From positions 1 through 14,533 of the forward strand of contig CAMLMM010000050.1 of the NCBI GenBank assembly GCA_946481105.1: a stretch of DNA of 14,533 nt, in the 5' to 3' direction. This document shows, one piece after another, positions 6,404 to 12,859 of the stretch (the stretch's first letter is position 1; each line of letters starts with the position of its first letter). The translations under genes were made by a program, and so were the position numbers. This DNA comes from an uncultured Alphaproteobacteria bacterium. GTDB taxonomy: Bacteria > Pseudomonadota > Alphaproteobacteria > Micavibrionales > Micavibrionaceae. The notes beneath the pieces were generated by a model. It was not told the DNA's origin, ran no database searches, and saw only the letters and a program-made list of their open reading frames with translations.

Positions 6404-7129
6404 TTATTGGTATCCTTGAGGCGCACGCATAACGACGATAGGTGAGTCGTGCGCTGAGCTGTTTTGTATATCTGCCGCATCTGACAGGCGGGGCCATTCA
6501 TCAGCAAGTTCTTCCGGGCTGCAGGCGCAAAGATATTCATATCGTGCCACAGCGTTGCCTTTCTCTTCCTGTTTTAGCCATCGGGAAAGGCGGGTAAAAT
6601 CGATATCAAGATCATTATATATCGCGCCTAGAAGCTCGTCAGCATAACATATCGCACCAGCTACACGATCAATATTGTTGCAGGAAACGGTAGTGGGAAT
6701 GTTAGTGCTGCCAGTACAGCAAAAAATGCCGGTTGGGACAAAGTGAGGTCCTTCGTTGCCTTCTTTAGACTCAGTGATATCTCCACTCATGACAAAATAT
6801 AATTGCGCTTTATCCTGCCCGGAGCTTGTATCCTCTTGCATTTCCATCATAAGGAAGAGGGCGGATTTTTTTACGCTGTTGCGTGTGTGCTGATAAAATT
6901 CGATATATTCCATCGCACGGCGCCGTTTAAGACCTTCCTGGCCATATTGATTAACCTGCAAAATGCCATATTTACCCATTTGCGTGGCCAACGGATGTTT
7001 CATAGAAAGAAGAACTTTTTGAAGATACTGAACTTGCTCAAGTGCGCCATCTTCTGCGGTGACATCTGCAATCTCGTCTGGATCGATGTCAAAAATCTGC
7101 AAAAGCTGGTCATGGGGGAGGGCGATCAT
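6404..7129 (-). CDS. Hypothetical protein, member 4 of a four-gene paralogous cluster (241 aa)
   Basis: Last gene of a minus-strand run of four whose products look like diverged paralogs. The shared marks here are an N-terminal LPHDQLLQIF (4-13), a PHFV-x-x-G motif (128-134), a motif of type C-Y-A-D-E-L-L-G-A-I-Y (161-171) and a Trp at 184. The spacing between the two central motifs is about 18 residues shorter than in its siblings. The protein is acidic and apparently soluble, with no signal peptide or membrane segment and no known catalytic motif. Its start at 7129 has only a weak AGG and lies 15 bases after the preceding gene. Its stop abuts that of dapF. The family is not recognised and the function is unknown. 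Confidence 0.7.
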   Translation of the reverse strand: MIALPHDQLLQIFDIDPDEIADVTAEDGALEQVQYLQKVLLSMKHPLATQMGKYGILQVNQYGQEGLKRRRAMEYIEFYQHTRNSVKKSALFLMMEMQEDTSSGQDKAQLYFVMSGDITESKEGNEGPHFVPTGIFCCTGSTNIPTTVSCNNIDRVAGAICYADELLGAIYNDLDIDFTRLSRWLKQEEKGNAVARYEYLCACSPEELADEWPRLSDAADIQNSSAHDSPIVVMRAPQGYQ

Positions 7130-7144
7130 TTTAAAAGCCTGTTT

Positions 7145-7873
7145 CTAATTTATAAAGGGACCGGAAGCGCCAGGAAAAACCGTTGCACCTGTAAAAACCT
7201 GCATATTACAAATTTCAGCAACAAAATCATGAATGCCCCGTGTGCAGATACGCTCTACCTGCCTTTGTAACTGATCTTCGTCAGTGCCTTGTACCCATGC
7301 CTGATGTTGTCTTAAATCAATAGGCAGTCCGGCGCAGAGATGGCGCATGGCGTCTTCGGCAAAGCATAGGCTTTGAAAAAAGTCTTCGACATATTCGGCA
7401 CGTACAAGCCTGGCCGATGCGTTCGTTGTATCCATATCCACAATAGAATCTGATGGATGAAAGAGTTCCATGCCAGTGCCCTCATCACGTTGAATGTAAC
7501 CAGTCAGAATATAATGCGGGGTGAAAACGAGTTTTCTGCCTTCACTGGTGACACTTGCCACAAACAGCATCAGACCCCGTGATGTGTTGCCACCATCATC
7601 GCTCGGCGAAAATTCCAGCGCAACGCAAACACCATTCTGTTCCGTTCCGCAGAAACTTTTCCTGAATCGCGTGGCACATTCCAGCGCATCGGCGAAATGC
7701 GTATCAATAATATCAAGAACCTTACGGGCAAAGCACACATCCGGATCTGTGCCATCCACCTGCGGCGTCTGGATAAAATATCTTTCATCCCGGAAGGGCA
7801 GGGCATTAAGTAGTTGTTGCAGGGGGAAATTAAAAACTTCCGTTTCTTCTGTCGTTGCAGCGGTTTCGGTCAT
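7145..7873 (-). CDS. Hypothetical protein, member 3 of a four-gene paralogous cluster (242 aa)
   Basis: Third gene of the cluster. It shows an N-terminal FPLQQLLNAL (16-25), hydrophobic strands at about 81-87 and 100-108, then LVFTPHYILTGYI (115-127). A helical motif EDFFQSLCFAEDAMRHLCAG follows (163-182), with W193 after it. These align with the corresponding blocks of the other three members. The first 14 residues are Thr/Glu-rich and probably disordered. No signal peptide, membrane segment or known active-site motif is visible. The start at 7873 has GAGAG 7 bases upstream and lies 19 bases after the preceding stop, so it is part of one transcript. No function can be assigned. Confidence 0.72.
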   Translation of the reverse strand: MTETAATTEETEVFNFPLQQLLNALPFRDERYFIQTPQVDGTDPDVCFARKVLDIIDTHFADALECATRFRKSFCGTEQNGVCVALEFSPSDDGGNTSRGLMLFVASVTSEGRKLVFTPHYILTGYIQRDEGTGMELFHPSDSIVDMDTTNASARLVRAEYVEDFFQSLCFAEDAMRHLCAGLPIDLRQHQAWVQGTDEDQLQRQVERICTRGIHDFVAEICNMQVFTGATVFPGASGPFIN

Positions 7874-7892
7874 TGTTTATCTCTCAGCTATA

Positions 7893-8657
7893 TTAGGGTT
7901 TAGGGGATGCAGGGGCATCTTCTGGATAGTCTTCGTCTTCACTGCCCAATTTGGCCAATATTTCTGCGGCAGATCGCATGCGGTCTTCGTAATCTGCGAC
8001 GACGTCGGCCACGGTCATCAATCCTAATGTATTTGTAAATTCTTTATAGGCTAAAGGTATTGCTGCCACGTCAAGCCAGCTCTGGTTTGTCTCCAGATCC
8101 AGCATCTTTCCGGCGAGGCATGTGGCAAGGCACATTTGCCCATAGCATAGTGAAGCGTAAAATTCCGGAGTGCCGGTGGCGGAGATCATCTGCTGGTCAT
8201 CATTGTCGTTAATGATAGCGCGACAATGGGCAATATGTGGAACAAAATTCATCTGGCCATTGGGGGCAGGCACGGCCAACCCGGCAAGAAGAAACTGTGG
8301 TGCAATAAGATGTTTTTCTTCGCCATTTATAACGTGATGAAAAATGATGGCCGATGAGAAAATATGGACTTTGTGGCCATTGACCGGGATAGCGGCCGTT
8401 AAAAAACAGCTGCCATCTTTGCCCGAAATGCAGGAAACCTGATAGCCTTCTTTCTCTTTGGCGTTATTTAAGACGGCGACGAGTTCATCGCATTGAGCAA
8501 AGTGCAGAATGTTCATCATTGCGCAGTGCGGATCAATGGTGAAACCCTTATCAAAGGTATCGCGATAAGCACCATCAAAGCCAACGCAAAAGAAATGGGA
8601 CAATGTATCCAGGGGGATAACGGGATAGTCTTGTGGTATGGGTTGGTGAGTGCTCAT
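7893..8657 (-). CDS. Hypothetical protein, member 2 of a four-gene paralogous cluster (254 aa)
   Basis: Second gene of the cluster. Shared blocks are IPLDTLSHFF (14-23), a hydrophobic strand at about 97-107, HLIAPQFLLAGLAV (116-129), PEFYASLCYGQMCLATCLAG (164-183) and W194. His in the PH motif is replaced by Gln here. The C-terminus adds an acidic, Pro-rich tail (238-254). Cysteines are frequent (for example C171, C176, C180), but no metal-binding pattern is clear. Its ATG overlaps the TAA of the first gene by one base (TAATG), with GGAGAG just upstream, so the two are translationally coupled. It appears cytosolic, with no recognised family. Confidence 0.72.
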   Translation of the reverse strand: MSTHQPIPQDYPVIPLDTLSHFFCVGFDGAYRDTFDKGFTIDPHCAMMNILHFAQCDELVAVLNNAKEKEGYQVSCISGKDGSCFLTAAIPVNGHKVHIFSSAIIFHHVINGEEKHLIAPQFLLAGLAVPAPNGQMNFVPHIAHCRAIINDNDDQQMISATGTPEFYASLCYGQMCLATCLAGKMLDLETNQSWLDVAAIPLAYKEFTNTLGLMTVADVVADYEDRMRSAAEILAKLGSEDEDYPEDAPASPKP

Positions 8658-9418
8658 TAAGTTCTCTCCAGTTTTAACGCAGGAATAGTAAAGCCGTTGG
8701 TGGCATAATCGGCCCGCAATTCTGCCAATTCTGCCCTGAATAGGTCAGGTTTTCGGTGATCAGCAAGGTAGCAAAATTTCTGATGGCGGATAATGGGGTC
8801 CAGGGCGTCCACATCGGCGGCCAGCATATCGTTTTGAATGGGGATATTGCCGTAAATGGCGCGCATTAGATGGTCGCCATACACAAATGCTTGGATGACG
8901 TCTTCGGGGTTATGAATGTCGTTAAGAGTATAACCTGCACTTTGGCCGTCCCAATCGGATTTGGTCAGCAGATGGATAACCTCAACCATGTCAGGTTCGT
9001 TTAGCTCCCCGCGGATGATAGTCCCCAGAAAAACAAAATGCGGGTCAAGTCGTGCCAGCCCTTTTGCATCCTGCATGCCACCCTTCGCCATAATGATATA
9101 AAGATATTCAAGGGCCGTAGACTGGCCATGTGTAACAAATTGTCCGATATATAAGTGGTCGCCTTGCTGATTGATATGTTCACTGCTGGTATCGACCTTG
9201 CCCAAATTCTCATCAAAGAATATTTCGGCTTCGGGCAATTTCTGCGCGCGCAGGATAGTGCCGGGTACTGTCACACTGCGATGATCCGATTCCGGGGCGT
9301 CGATAAAGCCCATGGTGAATATCTGGAAAAAATTTTGCAGGTCCCTATACGACAGACGGATGGCTGTTGGTGAGTTTGGCTGTGCCGCGCCCCGACGAAA
9401 AAAACTCAGTATATTCAT
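8657..9418 (-). CDS. Hypothetical protein, member 1 of a four-gene paralogous cluster (253 aa)
   Basis: First gene of the cluster. After a short basic start (FFRRG at 6-10) come the family blocks: LSYRDLQNFFQIF (22-34), a hydrophobic strand EYLYIIMA (104-111), LDPHFVFLGTII (124-135) and EDVIQAFVYGDHLMRAIYG (172-190). The Trp found after this block in the other three is missing. The 20-residue N-terminus could touch the membrane, but no true membrane segment is present. The ATG at 9418 has AGGGA 5 bases upstream. It diverges from mtaB across 77 bases, which must contain the promoter for the whole four-gene run; no clear consensus promoter is visible on this strand. The family is not recognised. 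Confidence 0.72.
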   Translation of the reverse strand: MNILSFFRRGAAQPNSPTAIRLSYRDLQNFFQIFTMGFIDAPESDHRSVTVPGTILRAQKLPEAEIFFDENLGKVDTSSEHINQQGDHLYIGQFVTHGQSTALEYLYIIMAKGGMQDAKGLARLDPHFVFLGTIIRGELNEPDMVEVIHLLTKSDWDGQSAGYTLNDIHNPEDVIQAFVYGDHLMRAIYGNIPIQNDMLAADVDALDPIIRHQKFCYLADHRKPDLFRAELAELRADYATNGFTIPALKLERT

Positions 9419-9459
9419 AATTTCCCTGTAATATTCATCTCTCGTTTATCATAATCACA

Positions 9460-9488
9460 TTGAAAAATACAAGATTTTCTGCGATAAG
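9460..9488 (+). promoter_or_regulatory. Predicted mtaB promoter, close to the start codon
   Basis: -35 TTGAAA (9460-9465, 5 of 6), a 17-base spacer, and -10 GATAAG (9483-9488, 4 of 6). Seven bases then lead to the ATG at 9496, so transcription would begin within a base or so of the start codon. The -10 is weak, so this is tentative. Confidence 0.4.
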
Positions 9489-9495
9489 CCCCGGT

Positions 9496-10800
9496 ATGAG
9501 TGTTGATAACCCCGTCAAAGCCCCGCTGAAGACACCGGAAGTCCAGACTTTTGGCTGCCGTCTGAACGTGTATGAGAGCGAAGTGATGAAAACCCATGCC
9601 CGCAATGCGGGGATGGAGGACGCGATTATTTTCAACACCTGTGCCGTGACCGCCGAAGCCGAACGTCAGGCGCGTCAGGCCATTCGACGCGCGCGGCGCG
9701 AAAACCCGGATGCCAAAATCATCGTGACCGGATGTTCGGCGCAGATTAAGCCGGAAGCCTATGCCGATATGCCCGAGGTCGATCAGGTCATCGGCAATGA
9801 TTTAAAATTAAAAGCCGAAACATGGGGCGCACCGCATAGCGAAAAAGTTATCGTCAACGATATCATGTCGGTGCGGGAAACGGCGGGGCATCTGCTCGAG
9901 GGGTTTGAAGGTCATGCGCGGGCCTTTATTCAGGTGCAGAATGGCTGCGACCATCGCTGCACGTTTTGCATTATTCCGTATGGCCGTGGTAATTCACGTT
10001 CGGTCCCGGTCGCCGAGATTATCCTGCAGGTCAAAAAACTGGTGGAGCAGGGGTATAACGAGATTGTCCTGTCAGGCGTCGATGTCACATCCTATGGCAA
10101 GGATATTGAGGGCCAGCCCACGTTGGGCATGATGATGACCGAGATCTTCCGTGAGGTGCCGGAACTGCCGCGTCTGCGCCTGTCATCACTCGACCCGGTT
10201 GAGATCGACGAAGAATTGTGGTCACTGATTGAACATGAGCCACGCTTGATGCCGCATCTGCATTTAAGCGTACAGGCGGGCGACGATATGATTTTGAAAC
10301 GCATGAAGCGGCGTCATTTGCGCCACCATGTCATTGAGGTCTGCAACCGCGCCCGCAATCTGCGTCCGGATATGGTGTTTGGCGCGGATATTATCGCCGG
10401 ATTCCCGACCGAAACCGATGAAATGTTTGCCAATAGTTTAAAGCTGGTTGAAGAATGCGACCTGACTTTCCTGCATGTGTTCCCGTATTCGCCGCGTAAC
10501 GGCACACCCGCCGCCAAGATGCCACAGGTCGATGGTGCGGTAGCCAAACAACGTGCTGCGGCGTTACGTGCGCTGGGTAAACAGCAGATGGAAAGATTCC
10601 TGCAACGTCATGCGCAGGGACCATGTGATGTCGTGGTTGAAAATGGAAATATTGGACGCTCGCCGCATTTTGCCGAGGTTGTATTAGATGTTCCTGTACC
10701 ACTTGGACGGCTTGTTTCTGTTGATATTTGCGGTATTAAAGACGGCAAACTGTTGGGGCGCGTGGATAAAAACGAATTTTCCATCGCGCTTGCGATGTGA
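9496..10800 (+). CDS. mtaB: tRNA N6-threonylcarbamoyladenosine methylthiotransferase MtaB
   Basis: A radical-SAM enzyme that adds a methylthio group to t6A37, making ms2t6A in tRNAs reading ANN codons. From the ATG at 9496 it has 434 residues. The N-terminal UPF0004-type domain carries the cluster Cys C21 (FGCRLN), C49 (NTCAVT) and C80 (VTGCSAQ). The radical-SAM domain carries C151, C155 and C158 (NGCDHRCTFCIIPYGRG). A C-terminal TRAM-like domain covers about 370-434. FGCRLN and NTCAVTAEAERQ point to MtaB rather than MiaB. An upstream TTG (9460) in frame overlaps the predicted -35 box and was not used. There is no Shine-Dalgarno sequence, so the mRNA may be leaderless. It is followed by ftsY after 35 bases. 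Confidence 0.94.
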   Translation: MSVDNPVKAPLKTPEVQTFGCRLNVYESEVMKTHARNAGMEDAIIFNTCAVTAEAERQARQAIRRARRENPDAKIIVTGCSAQIKPEAYADMPEVDQVIGNDLKLKAETWGAPHSEKVIVNDIMSVRETAGHLLEGFEGHARAFIQVQNGCDHRCTFCIIPYGRGNSRSVPVAEIILQVKKLVEQGYNEIVLSGVDVTSYGKDIEGQPTLGMMMTEIFREVPELPRLRLSSLDPVEIDEELWSLIEHEPRLMPHLHLSVQAGDDMILKRMKRRHLRHHVIEVCNRARNLRPDMVFGADIIAGFPTETDEMFANSLKLVEECDLTFLHVFPYSPRNGTPAAKMPQVDGAVAKQRAAALRALGKQQMERFLQRHAQGPCDVVVENGNIGRSPHFAEVVLDVPVPLGRLVSVDICGIKDGKLLGRVDKNEFSIALAM

Positions 10801-10806
10801 TATAAT
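10778..10806 (+). promoter_or_regulatory. Predicted ftsY promoter
   Basis: -35 TTTCCA (10778-10783, 4 of 6), a 17-base spacer, and a perfect -10 TATAAT (10801-10806) immediately after the mtaB stop. The start near 10813 would leave a leader of about 23 bases with AAAGG before the ATG. ftsY could thus be expressed independently of mtaB. Confidence 0.6.
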
Positions 10807-10835
10807 AAAACTATATCAGACATAAAAGGTTTATC

Positions 10836-12002
10836 ATGTTTTTCTGGCGTAAAAAGAACAACCAGGCGCAACAGGAGCGCGAGGCAGACGACGACCGGAT
10901 GTTACATCCGCCGCAGGAACCTGATTTAGAGCCGCCTATCGAGTACGAGTCAAAGATCGATCCGGAATTCGTTCAGCATGAGTTGAATGAAACTGAAACG
11001 GAAGTGATCGAAGAACTTCAGGAAATCCCGCATGCCGCAAAATCCGCGCAGCCGGAAAGCCGCCGTGAAGATAATGGCGGGGGCTGGCTCTCGCGTCTGT
11101 CGGGCGGTCTGTCGAAATCGTCAGGGAAAATCGGCACGGGTCTGGGGACTATTTTCTCCCACCGTAAACCTGACGCCGAAACGCTGGAGCAACTTGAGGA
11201 CTTTTTAATCGAAGCAGATATGGGGCCGCATACGGCATCTAATCTTGTTGAGGCTTTGCGCAATCAGCGTTTTGATAAAGAAAATGCATTGCATGATGTC
11301 CAGATGGCATTGGCTGATAAAATTTCCGACATACTGAACAAAACCGTTAAGGTGCTGGCCATCGATAAGCCTGCGCAGGGGCCGCGTGTCATGCTGATTT
11401 GTGGTGTGAATGGTGTCGGCAAAACAACCACCATCGGTAAGCTGGCCTATCAGTTTCACTACCGTGAACATCTCAAAGTCATGATGGCGGCGGGCGATAC
11501 ATTCCGTGCGGCGGCAATTGAACAATTGCAGGTCTGGGCCGACCGCACGAAATGCCCGCTGATGAAATCCGAAATCGGATCAGATAGCGCGGCACTGGCG
11601 TTTCAGGCCTATGAGAAAGCCATTACCGATAACATGGATATTCTGATGATCGATACGGCGGGCCGCTTGCACAACAAGGCGAATTTGATGGCCGAGCTGG
11701 AAAAGATGACGCGTGTCCTGAAAAAGAAAAATGCCGATATTCCGCATGAGGTCATTCTTATTCTGGATGCCACCACCGGGCAGAATGCGATTTCACAGGT
11801 CGAAACCTTCAAGCAGATCGTGAATGTCACCGGCCTGATTGTCACTAAGCTGGACGGGTCGGCCAAAGGCGGCGTCGTTGTCGCGCTGGCGGATAAATTC
11901 GGGTTGCCGATTTATGCCGTGGGGGTTGGTGAAGACATTGAGGATCTGCAACCTTTTCACCCGGTTGAGTTCGCCCGGACACTAGTAGGCCTGAAAAGTT
12001 AA
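10836..12002 (+). CDS. ftsY: Signal recognition particle receptor FtsY
   Basis: FtsY is the membrane-associated GTPase that docks SRP-ribosome complexes at the Sec translocon. The protein has 388 residues. The N-terminus is MFFWRKKN followed by a highly acidic, low-complexity A region (about 10-80), then a Gly/Ser stretch and the N domain (about 95-180). The G domain has GVNGVGKTTT (190-199), DTFRAAA (221-227), DTAGR (273-277), TKLDG (338-342... region TKLD) and GVGEDIEDLQPF (363-374). Pairing with Ffh, also in this window, is through the matching DTFRAAA and DTYRPAA elements. The start at 10836 has AAAGG about 7 bases upstream. No terminator follows, and the next gene's promoter begins 5 bases after the stop. 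Confidence 0.97.
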   Translation: MFFWRKKNNQAQQEREADDDRMLHPPQEPDLEPPIEYESKIDPEFVQHELNETETEVIEELQEIPHAAKSAQPESRREDNGGGWLSRLSGGLSKSSGKIGTGLGTIFSHRKPDAETLEQLEDFLIEADMGPHTASNLVEALRNQRFDKENALHDVQMALADKISDILNKTVKVLAIDKPAQGPRVMLICGVNGVGKTTTIGKLAYQFHYREHLKVMMAAGDTFRAAAIEQLQVWADRTKCPLMKSEIGSDSAALAFQAYEKAITDNMDILMIDTAGRLHNKANLMAELEKMTRVLKKKNADIPHEVILILDATTGQNAISQVETFKQIVNVTGLIVTKLDGSAKGGVVVALADKFGLPIYAVGVGEDIEDLQPFHPVEFARTLVGLKS

Positions 12003-12006
12003 TTTA

Positions 12007-12035
12007 TTGACATAATATTGTAAAATTGCTAGGGT
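12007..12035 (+). promoter_or_regulatory. Promoter of the 12041-12859 gene, predicted leaderless
   Basis: -35 TTGACA (12007-12012, 6 of 6), a 17-base spacer, and -10 TAGGGT (12030-12035) within GCTAGGGT, whose GCTA start resembles the alphaproteobacterial -10 form known from Caulobacter. Five bases then lead to the ATG at 12041. This is the same -10-to-ATG distance as at the 573-1070 gene. Confidence 0.5.
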
Positions 12036-12040
12036 GGCGC

Positions 12041-12859
12041 ATGTCAACGCGCGTCCACCCAGTTTCTATGCCCTTGGTTACCGAGGCAAACTGTCATGAG
12101 CGCATCGCATTTGATGACACAAGTCGCAATCTGCCGTCTGTTTTGCACAAATTACGACATGCTTTTACCCATGCCGGAAAAGCGGCGTATGTATGGCGAC
12201 CCCGCCCGTCTTTGCGCCGTAGTTTTCAGGATAGGGCAGTCACCCATATTTACGGGCCGATGGGAGAGCGTCAGCCATTATGGGCTGAATATGACGAGAT
12301 GGATATTGTAGGGAAGCCATATTTTTACCGGCTTGATGATGCTATAGGATTTAGCCTGCTGTACAGGAAAGGCATAATAAAATCGCTTAGTGCAGAATAC
12401 AGGCTGGAATATATACGCTACCCCAAAATGACGGTGAGTCCGGCTTTACGCGTTAATGAGAGGCGTATTGCCGACGGGTCTGTCAGTGACCAGAAATTCA
12501 TCCCAGATACCGGACGACAGCATTATATCCAGATGAAAGGCGATGTTCCGAGACCCCATTATGATGGTCAGCCTCAGGCGGGGTTTATCAGCCTTATGCG
12601 GTCATGGTTGCGCCGGGATATCCCTGTCCGGGCCGTGATTGTGGACAGAGGCGGGGGAACAATCTTGCACCCGGATAAAGACACATCCTGTATAACGGCG
12701 GCGGGTGATGTCCTGTTTATGGAACTGGGGTCAAAGCGTCATATCAGCCATGCCATGCTGCATGAAGCGTCGCCAGCGCGGGTCCAACCATTGCACAGTC
12801 TGGATATCAATCAACTTCGTCTTATGCGGGTGTATGATTTCACGCTGGGAATGCGCTAA
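12041..12859 (+). CDS. Hypothetical protein (272 aa), possibly dioxygenase-like
   Basis: Encodes 272 residues from the ATG at 12041. A TTG at 12026 lies inside the predicted promoter, and an ATG at 12068 is an alternative; none has a clear Shine-Dalgarno sequence. I do not recognise the family. The N-terminal half is basic and aromatic-rich. The C-terminal third has HYD (H173, D175) in RPHYDGQPQAGF, then RGGGTILHPDKDTSC (203-217), GDVLFMEL (222-229), H234/H237, and R260/R263 near the end. The order H-x-D, Gly/Thr strand, G-D-x-L-x-F strand, His, Arg resembles Fe(II)/2-oxoglutarate oxygenases, but this is inference only. No signal peptide or membrane segment is visible. It sits between ftsY and dxs, and its TAA abuts the stop of dxs. 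Confidence 0.68.
   Translation: MSTRVHPVSMPLVTEANCHERIAFDDTSRNLPSVLHKLRHAFTHAGKAAYVWRPRPSLRRSFQDRAVTHIYGPMGERQPLWAEYDEMDIVGKPYFYRLDDAIGFSLLYRKGIIKSLSAEYRLEYIRYPKMTVSPALRVNERRIADGSVSDQKFIPDTGRQHYIQMKGDVPRPHYDGQPQAGFISLMRSWLRRDIPVRAVIVDRGGGTILHPDKDTSCITAAGDVLFMELGSKRHISHAMLHEASPARVQPLHSLDINQLRLMRVYDFTLGMR

Noticed and set aside
6404..9418. Idea that the four paralogs are a duplicated immunity-gene array
   Set aside because: No toxin, secretion or repeat-protein gene is nearby, and no known immunity-family motif is visible; only the duplication pattern would fit.
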